This document shows, piece after piece, positions 1-12,800 of a stretch of DNA of 64,000 nt. The stretch covers positions 190,375,298-190,439,297 of the forward strand of contig NC_134138.1 in the NCBI RefSeq assembly GCF_033958435.1. The letters run 5' to 3'. The notes under the pieces are model-generated. The model was not told the DNA's origin. It worked only from the letters and a program-made list of their open reading frames with translations, and searched no databases. The DNA is from Carettochelys insculpta. Its lineage: Eukaryota > Chordata > Testudines > Carettochelyidae. Both the position numbers and the translations under genes were made by a program. The first letter of the stretch is position 1, and every line of letters begins with the position of its first letter.

Positions 1-250
1 TTTACCAGGATTCAGCAAAGCACTAGATAAATTCGTGGAAGTTAGGTCCATCAATGACTATTAGCCAGGATAGGTAGGAATGGTATCCCTAGCCTCTGTC
101 CGTCAGAGGCTGGGAGTGGATGACAGGAGACAAATTGCTGTTTTTCTGTTCACTCCCTCTGGGGCAGCTGGCATTGGCCACTCTTGGAAGACGGGTACTG
201 GGTGAAGTGGACCTTTGGTCTGATCTAAGATGGGTGTTCTTATGATCAGG
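1..250 (+). mobile_element. CR1 LINE 3' end, cut by window start
   Basis: Begins within the last RT codons (KFVEVRSINDY) and runs through the CR1 3' UTR ending near TTCTTATGATC. Homologous to the better copy ending at 5829. Confidence 0.85.
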
Positions 251-835
251 TGATGCTGCCCTTAAAAAAACAGGAAAGAGGTAGAATGACTAGAGGCCAT
301 GAACATTGCTCCTACTGGTAGTGCTGGGCAAAGTTCTTCAGGTTTAAAGCACTGGGGTGTGCTTGCTCCTTAGTGGAATATCTGTCTGCACCCACATCAC
401 ACACCACAGCAACTGTTCAAGGCGTGTGGCCCAGATCAATGTTGGGGGCCTGAAAGTGCTGTCGTAATGAGCATAATAATAAATTTCTGGTCTACAACCA
501 GAGGATAATTTCTGTTTTTTGTAGAATTTGGTCCGATTTATGTTAGTGGTTATGGGGAGAAATTGTGTGACCAAACAATCCAGTCCTCTCTTTTATGTGT
601 TTAATGCCACTTCTTTAACCATAAAAATATCAACTTTGTAATTAGAATATTATAGACTTCTGTTACGCAAGATGTATGGTTTCTTTAAAAATTTATTATA
701 TTGTTTTATTCAAAAATTTCTAATAGAGCTTAGTTTTACTTGTTTAAGTAAGTCCTAGAGTTTCAGACAAATATAATGGATTTAAACCTTTCTTTGTACT
801 GCAGCCAAAATTGTAATTTTTTTTTTTCATCACAG

Positions 836-883
836 TCATCGTCTCTCTACAGTGATTCTTTGGCAACTACCAAGAGTCATAGG
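836..883 (+). CDS. LRRFIP2: LRRFIP2 serine-rich cassette exon (48 nt)
   Basis: Reads [16 protein letters not shown] between an acceptor (T-rich tract, CACAG) and a donor GTTAGT. It is phase 0 at both ends. The family carries several short Ser-rich exons of this kind that are alternatively spliced, so this one is probably a cassette. Confidence 0.85.
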
Positions 884-3800
884 GTTAGTACAGTGTGAAA
901 AAGGTTTTTGACTAACTTTTGATTTCTTAATAGTTTTTTGAAATAAAAATAATGAAACTTTTCTTTATAGGTGTCTCCTTCTGTAAACATGGGTTTGATA
1001 AGAAGTGCTAGTTTGGTTTGTATGAGTCTGTTTGCATGGTTGCCTTAAACCTGCATTCAAATGACTGTAGTTTGAGAATATTGCATATGCATTCCCGTTG
1101 TATTTTAAAATAAAGCTAACGCCTGCATGACTGAGATAATATGAAATGAATAGGAGTGTAGAAGAGGTTCTGAAAGGTGAATTCCAAAGGATTTTTCAAG
1201 AATTGGACATGTGGCTCATTTCTTTATTAAGATGGTCTGGAAGGCAGGAGGTCCTTTTCTGTGGTTTTTGTTTTTGTTTTTTAAACTTTAGAAATATCAG
1301 GGATATCACATCTCATCTGCTCTGACTCTTTCTAAGAAGTATAAGTGATGTTTATTGTGAGTTCTGCCTCCTTAATTTAAGGGCAATTCTGTTGCTTTTT
1401 CACAGAAGCTTCCTTTATTCAAAATATTAATTAGTGATCACATTTAGGATATTGATTTTAAAAAACAGAAAATGTAAGCCCTGACAATCTTTTCCAAGTA
1501 AATTAACTTTCAATTTTTGCTCTTGTGATGTCTCCATATCATTAGTTTTACAGTGATTTTTGTCATCTTACAGCTTGTGCAAAGAATGAAATTCCAGCAT
1601 AAAAAGTGGCACAAAACAACTTTGGTTTTTGGGTTGGGCAGGAGGGGAGCATTGGGATTTTTGTTTTTCTTTGGGGAAAAAAAAAAACAAAAAAAAAACC
1701 CTCAGGCCTCAGATTTTATTTCCTTTTCTGGACATCCTTAAATGAAAAAAAGAAAATTGTGTCTAAACTACACAGCTTTTAGTGACATAGCCATTTATTT
1801 TCATTTAATCATAAATATATGTGTAGATATAAATAAATGTTCATTTAATCAGATTATACTATTCAGTTCAGAACAAAATGATCCGCTATTAAATGTCACC
1901 TTAGTCTTTCTCCACTTTTCTGCTCCTCCAAATATTAACACTAATAACTGATAATACTGACTAATCATTAGCCTTTAAAACATTATGAAATTACAAAGAC
2001 ATAGTTTTAAGATAAAGAAAAAGAAATGTTCTGTACATCAAGGTATTTTTTCTTCTGTCATTTTAATGACTTAATGGCACAGAGTTAAAGATGACAGGCC
2101 CCAAAATGAAAAGTCACTCTTCCTATACTACTATCCTTTTTGCTCTCCACCCCACATCACGCTCTAAAAATGAGTTTGCTTTAGAAGTTTGTGTCCAGTG
2201 TTATGCAGCTCTTTTAAATGTCACCACACATCTTAAGAGAAAAGTTCTTATTCAGAACAATGTAAGCAATATATGACTGGAATTCTGAAATTTTCCTTTT
2301 GTGATATAACCTTGCAGATCATCTGAGGATCAGAATCCTGTAAAAATTGTTTAGAGAGTTAGGTAGTATGTATGTCTATATTGCTTTATGTTGTGTTTAA
2401 TTTTTTTCAGTTTTATGTGCTTTTATGTAAGTGAAGCCTAACACTTTTTTTTTTTTTCCGTTTTTTGGCGAGGGGGAGGTGTGTTCAATTAATAGTTAAA
2501 GAATCTCAGTGGTGACAGTTCTCCTTTAAATAATTTTCTATGTTTTGGTAATAACTCACATACTGAGTTTTTATGCATAACTATTAAATCCTGAATATCA
2601 AGGTGGTAACTCTTGCTCTGTATTATCATTAATTGAGCTATACTCAGTATCTTAGGAAAAAATGATTAAACTTTACTGTGCTTTAAAAAAGTGAAAAAAG
2701 CAGTATGACAGAGAGCTACAGGAATAAGTCATAACTGTGTTAAATACTTTAGCCTAGTAAATGGAGTTTTGGACTGTGACTTGGGCAACGCAGCTTCTGT
2801 TCTTGGCTCTGCCATTGGCTGACTTAGACAAGTCATTTTACCTTCCTCTGCCTCATTTTTGCCATCAGTGAAATGAGTATACTAATACTGACATCCTTTG
2901 TTAAGCACTTTGAGACCTACTGGTGAAAAACACTATATAAAAACTTTATTGGGGAAGACTGTTTTTGCTACTACTATAATGAGGAAGGCATTCACAAAAA
3001 AATGGCTAAACTGCTTTTTTAAAAAAAGTGAAAAGGCATGGTCGTGCACATTAAAAGAAAAATAATCGCATGTAAATTTTTACCTACTGCTGTTACAAGT
3101 AACACATTTTATAACTGAGATTACAGAACTTTTAAAGTATTTGCAATTTGCATGCTCTGTGCATGTGTCACAACAGCTGCAATATGATGATGCTTCTGTA
3201 TAGCTAAGCTCCATTTAGCAATCTTGCCAGATCTGTTAGCATGAGCTTTTGGAAGAAGGGGAGGAGAAGTGCATAACTAGGACACAGATACCAAAAAGCA
3301 CAATTGATAACAAAAGGGGCAGCCGTGCTTGCCTACAGAAGCTTATGTACTTAATAAAAAAAAAAAAAAAGTTTCCCTCAAAATTTTTAAACTTTATTTT
3401 TCACAAAATGAGGAAAAAAAAGTTTTGAAAATGCTTCTATATGCTGGTTGTACCACTTGAAGTGTCAGAGCTTTCCTCAAGATAAGGGATTTACAGTTAA
3501 GGAACTGAAGAGCCTTTTTTTTTTTTCTTTCCCCTGCTCCCAGCTATGTCTATATTTAAATGGAGGCAGTGGCACAGTTGCAGCACTAGAGTTGTGCTGC
3601 TGTAACACTTCAGTGTAGGTATCCACTACAGCATTAGGAGGGATTATTTTCATGCTGTAGATGTCACCTCCCTGAGGCTACATCTACACTATGAGAGAAA
3701 TTCAAATTTATTAATATTGATTTTATAACTCCTGGATTTTATAAATTCAAATTTGACTATCCTCACCTCCCCACGTGTTCCTCACAAAGTCAACTTATAG

Positions 3801-6800
3801 CTATCCACTCACTCAGCAAACACCTACTTGCAGCAGTGCACTGTGGGAACCTATCCCAGAGTTCCCTCATCTCCGTTGCATTCTGGGTATGTTCCCTGGT
3901 ATTTGACATCATCTTCCCACATTGCATTGCCCTAATCCCCTCCTGTGGTAAGCAAACATCCATTTTTACAGTCGGAAGGAAGGAGAAGTAGGGCATCAAC
4001 ATAGAAGGCAAGGTTAACAGAAATCTTTCTTCTGTAACTAAATTACCCAGCATTTTATAGAAATTGGAAAGTGTGTGTCTTCTCAACTGGCCATCCACTG
4101 ACTGTACCCCACTCCTGTGATTGCATCCGATCCCTGATGATAATACAGGGACAATGAAAAGCATGAAGAAAGAGTAGATGGTAAAGCTTTTGAAAAAAAG
4201 AGTTTCTGTGGAAAGGGTCTTTGGGTTCCCAGTTCATTATACAACTTCTGTGCACAGTCTGTATTCTCAACTGGCCTTCCACCCACTCTTCCCTGCCTGA
4301 AGGGGTGCAAAGTTAGAGAAAAGAGGATAGAAAAGGCTGGGGAAAAAAGATTTTTGTCTTCCCTCTTCACTACACAGAAATTGCCAACATGGCCGATGGC
4401 AGCAAGCACCCAAAAATCTTGGCCGCTGTGCGGGGAGGTGGAATGTTGTGAGTGCAGGGGATTGAACTCAATTGCCTATTGAGATCTCTTCCAGTTCTAT
4501 GACACAGGGTATATCTCCATATAAAATAGCTACATTGTCTTTCCCAAACATGATTTCAATGAAATCTCATACACTGAACTTATAATGGAAAGACGAATCT
4601 AGACTGGCCCTCCTCTCATTGTTTCTGGTATTTTTGGGGTGCCAAACCCATGAAGAAAGAGAATAGGAAGGGTTAGGAAAAATATTTGATCTCTGAAATA
4701 TCAAAGATTTTGCAAAAAGCATCAGATGCCTGCAATGGGCAGCAAGCCCCTGAAAATATTTTGCCAGGAGTGGCAGCAGTCTATGTCTGCAGAGCTGGTT
4801 GAAGTGTTCCCGCACCCCTGAAAATCATAACCGCTGTGGAAGACTTCCAAAACCAAAAGGGATTGTGAAGAACTACAAAAAGATCTCAGCAAACTGAGTG
4901 ATTGGGCAGCAAAATGGCAAATGAAATTTAATGTGGGTAAGTGTAAGGTAATGCATGTTGGAAAAAATAACCCAAATTACACGTACTACATGATGGGGTC
5001 AAATTTAGCTACGACAGATCAGGAAAGGGATCTTGGAGTTATAGTGGATAGTTCTCTGAAGACATCCACGTAGTGTGCAGCGGCAGTTAGTAAGGCAAAT
5101 AGGATGTTAGGAATTATTAAAAAAGGGATCGATAATAAGACAAAAGATATCATACTTCCCCTATATAAAACTATGGTACGCCCACATCTTGAGTACTGCA
5201 TGCAGATGTGGTCTCCTCACCTCAAAAAAGATATATTGGCATTAGAAAAGGTTCAGAAAAGGGCGACTAAGATGATTAGGGGCTTGGAACGGGTCCCATA
5301 TGGGGAGAGGCTAGAGAGACTGGGACTTTTCAGTTTGGAAAAGAGGCGATTGAGGGGCGATATGGTAGAGGTATATAAAATCATGAATGGTGTGGAGAAA
5401 GTGAATATAGAAAAATTATTTACCTTTTCCCATAATACAAGAACTAGGGGACACCAAATGAAATTGATGGGTAGTAGGTTCAAAACTAATAAAAGGAAAT
5501 TTTTCTTCACACAGCGCACAGTCAACCTGTGGAACTCCTTGCCCGAGGAGGCTGTGAAGGCCAGGACTCTATTAGGGTTTAAAAAAGAGCTTGATAAATT
5601 TTTGCAGGTTAGGTCCATAAATGGCTATTAGCCAGGGATAAAGTATGGTGCCCCTAGCCTTCAGAACAAGGGCAAGAGATGGATGGCAGGAGATAAATCA
5701 CTTGATCATTGTCTTCTGTTCTCCTTCTCTGGGGCACCTGGCATTGGCCACCGTCGGCAGATGGGATGCTGGGCTGGATGGACCTTTGGTCTGACCCAGT
5801 ATGGCCATTCTTATGTTCTTATGTTCCCACCGCCAGAAAGAGCAAGCCCCCTGCGTTCTTGTTAGGGTGTGCGGGGATTTCAGTGGAGGGCCAGTTGAGG
5901 TAGTCCCCATGTGCGGCAGAGAGGCCCTGAAAATCTTAGCTGCTGGCGGAGACTTCCCCCCAGCATCAGCAGGCCCCTGAATGTATATTTAGGGTGGGGG
6001 TCCAGTTGAATTAGTCCCTCCCCATGTGGCAGAAAGGCCCCAAATGTATATTTAGGGCAGGGGGACAGTTGAAGTAGTCTCCTCAGTGGCAGCAAGCCCC
6101 TGAAATTCTTTCCCACACTTGGAGCCCTGTGATCAAGCCAGGATAGTGCTTACTGGCAGCATGGTCAGCACTGAATGGCAGGCATGTCCTTTTATTAGGT
6201 CATGTGATGTGGTTGATTGCGGGAAAAGACCCCGACTGTGTGGCGCCTGTGGGGGAATTAAGAGGGTGCACGCGGGAACGTAAACTGTTGAGAAAATGTT
6301 TCTTGGCCTCTTTTGCAAGCACGACCCCCACAACAGCCTTGTTGCCACATGATGCGGCAGGGCAGCAGCTGGTGCCAGGCAGTGCAGAAAAAAATACCAA
6401 GTGTAGAGACAGAACCACGAACTCCATGCTGGGGTGACTCATAATGGGTAGATGCGCTAATGGCAAAGAGAGGGAGACATTTCTCAGGCTCTCCTACAAA
6501 CATGAGCCCACAGCCACAGGCTTTCTGGTCTCAATTTGCAATTCACGGTCTTCCTGTTACCTAATTCCTGCACACTGGGAGAGCAGTGGCTACAGTGGAG
6601 CACTGAGGGGCATTGTGGGTTACATATGGGACACCTCTGGAGTCTAGTAAATGCGATTTTAAGACATGTTGCTTCCACATTGGCCTTTATTTGAACTTGA
6701 TGCTACACCCAGCACATACCGACATATTAGTGCTTCCTAAATTGAGCTAATGGTATATTCAGTGAAGACAGTCATGTGGTAATATCGAGCTCGCTGCCTT

Positions 6801-9800
6801 AAATTGGAATTTATCTCATAGTGTGGATGCAGTCTAAGAAGCAGTAGATAGGTAAATGGAAGAATTCTTTCATCAGTTTAGTTCTGGCTATATGAACATT
6901 TATGCCATGTCTGTCCTATAAATTTGCATTAGTATAACTACATCATGGAATCAAGTATCAGAGGGGTAGCCGTGTTAGTCTGGATCTGTAGAGCAACGAA
7001 GGGTCCTGTGGCACCTTATAGACTAACAGAAAAGTTTAGAGCATGAGCTTTCGTGAGTTAACTCACTTCTTCAGATGCTGGTCCTGGAAATCTGCAAGGC
7101 CAGGTATAAATAGGCCAGAGCAAGGCTGGGGATAACGAGGTTAGCTCAGTCAGGCAGGCTGAGTTGTATTGTCATCAGTAGATCTGGAGGTGTGAACTCC
7201 AAGAGAGGGGAAGCTGCTTTTGTATTTAGCCAGCCATTCACAGTCTTTGTTTAATCCTGAGCTGAGGGTATTGAATTTGCAGATGAATTGTAGCTCAGCA
7301 ATTTCTCTTTGGAGTCTGTTCTTGAAATTTCTTTGCTGCAGGATAGCTACTTTTAAATCTGCTACTGTGTGTCCTGGGAGATTGAAGTGCTCTCCTATGG
7401 GTTTTTGTATATTGCTATTTCTGATGTCTGATTTGTGTGCATTTATTCTTTTACGTAGGGACTGTCCAGTTTGTCCGATGTATATGGCAGAGGGGCATTG
7501 CTGGCACATGATGGCATAAATTACATTGGTAGATGTGCAGCTGAATGAGCCCACAATGGTGTGGCTGATCCGGTTAGGTCCTGTAATGATGTTGCTGGTG
7601 TGTATATGTGGGCAGAGCTGGCAACGAGGTTCGTTGCATGGATGGGTCCCTGAGATAGAGTGACTCTGGTGCGGTGTATAGTTGCTTGTTAGGATTTGTT
7701 TTAGGTTGGCAGGTTGTCTGTGAGCAATGATAGGTCTGCCTCCCAAGGCCTGTGAAAGTGGGGGATCATTGTCCAGGATGGGTTGTAGATCCCTGATGAT
7801 GCGCTGAAGAGGTTTTAGCTGAGGACTGTAGGTGATGGCTAGTGGTGTTCTGTTGGTTTCTCTCTTGGGCTTGTCCTGTAGTAGGAGGCTTCGTGGCACA
7901 CGTCTGGCTCTGTTGATTTGTTTTCTCACTTCCTCAGGTGGGTATTGCAGTCTCAGGAATGCTTGGTGCAGATCCTGTAGGTGTTTGTCTCTGTCGGAGG
8001 AGTTGGAACAAATGCGGTTATATCTAAGTGCTTGGCTGTAAACGATGGATTGTGTGGTGTGTCTGGGATGGAAGCTGGAGGCATGGAGGTAGGAGTAGCG
8101 GTCAGTGGGTTTACGGTACAGGGTGGTACTGATGTGTCCATTGTGTATAAGCACGGTAGTGTCAAGGAAGTGGATCTCCTGTGTAGATTGGTCCAGGCTG
8201 AGCTTGATGTTGGGGTGGAAGTTGTTGAAGTCCCGGTGGAATTCCTCCAGAGTCTCCTTCCCATGGGTCCAGATGATGAAGATGTCGTCAATGTAGCGTA
8301 AATAGAGCCGGGGTGTTAGTGGACGAGAGTTGAGGAAGCGTTGTTCTAGGTCAGCCATGAAAATATTGGCATATTGAGGGGCCATGCGGGTACCCATAGC
8401 TGTGCCGCTGATTTGAAGGTATATATTGTCACCGAATCTGAAATAGTTGTGTGTGAGTATAAAGTTGCAGAGCTCAGCCGCCAGATGTGCTGTAGCATCA
8501 TCAGGGATACTGTTCCGGACAGCATTTATTCCATCTTTGTGTGGGATGTTGGTATACAGAGCCTCTACATCCATGGTTGCTAGGATAGTGTTTTCTGGTA
8601 GGTCACCAACGTATTGCAGTCTTCTCAGGAAGTCAGTGGTGTCGCGGAGGTGGCTGGGGGTGTTGGTGACATAGGGTCTGAGGAGAGAGTCCACATAACC
8701 AGACAGTCCTTCAGTGAGAGTGCCAATACCGGAGATGATGGGGCGTCCAGGATTTCCAGGCTTGTGGATTTTGGGTAGTAAGTAGAATAACCCTGGACGG
8801 GGCTCTAGAGGTGTGTTGGTGTAGATCTGTTCTTGTGCTTGTGTAGGGAGTGTCCTGAGCAGACGGTGTAGTTTTTTAGTGTATTCCTCGGTGGGGTCTG
8901 AGGAAAGTAGCCTGTAAAATCTGGTATTGCAGAGTTGTCTGGAAGCCTCCTTCTGGTAGTCAGACCTGTCCATGATGACAGTAGCTCCTCCTTTATCTGC
9001 CTCTTTGATTATAATGTTAGGGTTGCTTCTGAGGCTGTGGATGGCATTGCGTTCCGCACGACTGAGGTTGTGAGGCAAACGATGTTGTTTCTCCACAATT
9101 TCTGTCTGTGCGCGTTGGCGGAAGCATTCTATGTATAGGTCCAGACTGTTATTTCTGCCCTCGGGAGGGGTCCACGTGGAGTAGTTATTCTTGTGCTGCC
9201 GGGAGGTTGTCTGTGTAATGGTGTGTTGGTCAGTGTTGTGTTGAAAGTATTCTTTGAGTCTGAGACGGCGAAAGTAGGCTTCCAGATCACCGCAGAACTG
9301 TATCATGTTTGTGCGTGTGGTGGGGCAAAAAGAGAGTCCCCGAGAAAGGGCAGACTCTTCTGCTGAGCTGAGTGTGTAGCTGGACAGATTGATGATATTG
9401 CTGGCTGAGTTAGTGGTACCACTGCTGTGGCTCTGTGTGGCAGGCAGGAGTTTAGAAAGTTTGCAGTCCTTTTTCTTCTGTATAGTAGTGAAGTGTCTAG
9501 TGTAAATCTCTTGTCTTATTTTAGTAAAGTTCAGCGGCGTGGAAGTTTGTGTTGAAGGTTGGTTATTGATGAAAGACTCCAGATTGGAGAGCTCTTTTTT
9601 GATGTTCTCCTGTTTGTTGTACAGGACGCTGATCAGGTGGTTCCTCAGTTTCTTTGAGAGTGTGTGGCATAATCTCTCACTGTAGTCTGTGCAGTATGTA
9701 GATTGCAAAGGATTTTTCACCTTCAGTCCATTCGGTATGATGTCCATTCATTTGCATCTCCAAATGAAATACAACTCAGCCTGCCTGACTGAGCTAACCT

Positions 9801-12800
9801 CGTTATCCCCAGCCTTGCTCTGGCCTATTTATACCTGGCCTTGCAGATTTCCAGGACCAGCATCTGAAGAAGTGAGTTAACTCACGAAAGCTCGTGCTCT
9901 AAACTTTTCTGTTAGTCTATAAGGTGCCACAGGACCCTTCGTTGCTCTACATCATGGAAGTGTATGGAAAAACCCACAGGTACTTCCCCTCCATGAGAGG
10001 TAGCTATGTTGATGGGAGAAGACCCCTCCTTGAGTTAGGCCATGTCTACACTACCAGATAAATTTGATTTTTATAGCACTTGGTTTTATAAATTCGATTT
10101 TGAGTATCCTCACTTCCTACAAAGTCCACGTAAAGTCGACTTAGTGCCACCACACTGAATGGCCAGACATTGATGGTTGCAGCTGTGCCTTGTGGGAAAC
10201 TGACCATTGAGCCAGGCAACACAGGGAGCCAGGTGGTGCAGCAGCAGTCAGTTTCCCAGCTCCCGTGAGTGGCAGGGATCCAGGAACCAGGTGCAGCAGC
10301 ACCAGTCCGTTTCCCCGTTCCTTGCCGCTCACAGGAGCCAGGAACAACAGTACCAATTAGTTTCCTGGCTCCCACAAGTGGCTGGGAGCTTGGTGCCAGA
10401 TTCAGCAGCACCACTTAGCTTCTGGAGGCTAATGAATTTGGTTCAAAGACATGGTGCTTTCACACCATCCTTCCTTTGAACTTTTAAATTTGAACTTGAT
10501 GCTACACCCACTCGGTTCTGACTATATTAGGGTATTGATATTAGTGCTCCCTAAATTGAGCTAATGACATTTACAGTGAAGACAAGCACTTGGTACAATC
10601 GAGCTTACTGCCTTAAATTTGAATTTATCTCATAGACCATGTCTACAGTAGCACCCCCCTTTCGAAAGGGGGATGCTAATGATACCCATCAGGGTATGCT
10701 AATAAGGCGCTGCAATGGATATGTAGTGCCTCATTAGTATAATGGTGGCCGTGGAACTTCGAAAGTGCCGCTTTCAATCGCGCCCAGCTCATCTACACAG
10801 GGTCTTTTTGAAAGGACCCCACAAATGTCAAAATCCCTTTATTCCTATAACTAACTAGGAATAAGGGGATTTCGACATCTGTGGGGTCCTCTTGAAAAGG
10901 ACCCCATGTAGACAAGCCAGGTGCGATTGAAAGCGGCACTTTCGAAGTGCTGCAGCTGCCAATATGCTAATGAGGCTCTGCATATTCATTTCAGCGCCTC
11001 ATTAGCATATCCCAAAGTGTGTCATTAGCATCCCCCTTTCGAAGGTGGGGGTGCTAGTGTAGACATAGCCATAGCCTGGTCCATATGGTAGGGATAGGTT
11101 AATACAACTATGTCTGAGAGAAGTGAAATCCCATGAAACATAGTTATGTTATCTGCTCTCACACCCTTGCAGATGGTGCAAAATTAACAGGAGCAGAAAT
11201 GCAGCTCTCATGAACTGTGAGAGTTGTGATTTCTAAGAAAAAATTCTGACACTTGAGAGTTCTATCCCTAGATTGTCAAGATTAATGATAGTAAGAAATT
11301 GCTTTTGTGGCTGGATCTATGCCCTGGTGGCCAAAGTGAAGTGGGTGTGCAGGGTCTGTATTGAGGGTGGCTTCTGAGCAGATGGAATGAGTGCTGATAG
11401 GGTGAATTGATGGTAGTGTGGATTTAGGGGGTTGGGGCTGAGCTGATGCAGTGGTGATGATGGGGATTAGGGACCTAAACTGAGGGAGCTGAATTGAAGG
11501 GAAATGGATGGAGACAAAACTGATGGATGACTCAAGGGCAGGATTAATTGCTGGGCAGGAGGTGGGCAGATGTGAGGATCAGGGCTCCTGCAGCAAGGAT
11601 CAAAACCATAATATCCATCTAGTGGGTAATGCTAATTGTCACATACATCCACTCTGGCGTTGGGCAGGGGTCATTCAAAAATCAAGAAGCTGATCTAAGA
11701 AACAGTACAATCTTTGAAAAATACTCATTTTGTGATCACTCATGATTTTGAGGGGGACTAATTATTTTTTATCTCTTGATTTTGGCTGTGCTGCGGGACA
11801 GCTTATTTCATCAATGTAGCTATTGCCTGTTGTGGAAGAGGACTATCAAGAAGCCCCCTGTAGGCACAGATAGCATCTTCAGGGAAACTCTTGTCTAGTT
11901 TCATTGTTAAAGCTGAGTGAAAATCAAAAAAGATAAAATGGTATAAATGATATTGTATTGCACTTTAAATTTTCAGTTTTAATCGTAGTTAAAGATTTTT
12001 TAAATCTGACCATGCCCTTTTAACAGAATAGTCAAATTTCCTCTGAAAGAGAGTATTCCCTGCATAGCGGGAGGCAGTGGTGACAAAGAGAAAATATAAA
12101 TTAGACCCTCTCCACCTTCCAAAAGTACATCTTTTGGTGGAAAATGCATAAAACTTGATTATAAGGGTGAAGTTATATTGCACAGAAGTAAAATTACCTT
12201 GTATGATTCGAGGTTGTCACATTTTAATTACTTTGACACTACGTATATATAGTGATCCATTTTTGGTTTCACAGGCATCATTGTGTGGTGATGGATTATA
12301 TAGCTCATATAAGTCTCACACTGTAAGTCTAATTAATCTTTTCTGAAAACTTTTGTTATTAATGTAAAGATGATGGAAAATTGTAAAATCTTTTTTCTCC
12401 TTCATGACATTTGTATTTAGCCATCTGAATACAGTTCTTATTCTTCAAGAGCAAGCTCAGCTCGAAGTAGTCCTGTGGTGGGTGAGCCCTCTTGCATGAT
12501 TTTGTGGTGTTTTTTTTTTCTTGACTAATTCACAATAATCATAGTATGCATTTGCACTATAGAGCCATCTAACGTCAACTACATGAACTATTTTTGTTTC
12601 AGCTACAGAAAAAGTAATGTAAAGCAGCTATATTAATTTTAAGAGACTATTTGATCTAACAGTTCAAATGTAGAAGTTGCTGTATAAAGTGTTCCTTTAA
12701 AAAAAAGATTTAAAGTTGAAAATGAATGATATGGATTTAAAATTTTGAAATAGAGCACATGTATAGAACTCCATCATTATGAGGTGTCACTTCAAGAAAA

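Larger units (their letters stand above)
3676..6834. mobile_element. Non-autonomous DNA transposon with ~36-bp TIRs and internal minisatellite
   Basis: Left end GGCTACATCTACACTATGAG pairs with the right end, whose complement reads AGACTGCATCCACACTATGA; the match continues through AAATTCAAATTTA. Inside are GC-richer repeats of the motif GGCAGCAAGCCCCTGAAA (4080-4845 and 5880-6110), split by a CR1. A 0.6-kb relative lies at 10036. Probably hAT-like, but no transposase is visible. Confidence 0.6.
6951..9946 (-). mobile_element. Full-length Penelope-like retroelement (PLE), minus orientation
   Basis: About 3.0 kb, in an LRRFIP2 intron. A 13-bp direct repeat CTACATCATGGAA flanks it (6938-6950 and 9947-9959). 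Inside are two 182-bp inverted arms (6989-7170 and 9768-9949) that differ at one base by eye, and a single 865-codon ORF with RT and GIY-YIG domains. A 38-bp tail (6951-6988) lies outside the 3' arm only. Inverted terminal repeats (pLTRs), an asymmetric tail and a TSD of 10-20 bp are known PLE traits. The near-identical arms, perfect TSD and open frame point to a recent insertion. The element runs antisense to the host gene. Confidence 0.93.
9768..9949 (+). repeat. PLE 5' terminal inverted arm (pLTR)
   Basis: Inverted copy of 6989-7170. In the element's sense it carries the presumed promoter upstream of the ORF. In the plus sense it presents the hammerhead-like motif in the same direction as LRRFIP2 transcription. 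Its last bases overlap the target-site duplication. Confidence 0.92.

Noticed and set aside
5104..5631. 175-codon plus-strand ORF as a host gene
   Set aside because: It is the C-terminal part of a CR1 reverse transcriptase with an upstream in-frame stop.
7220..9138. Plus-strand ORFs of 60-110 codons over the PLE
   Set aside because: They are antisense shadows of the 865-codon PLE ORF and show no family features.
12421..12481. Exon end at 12481 with donor GTGAGC
   Set aside because: Gives phase 1, incompatible with all downstream exons found; the weaker donor at 12478 was preferred, with the doubt recorded.
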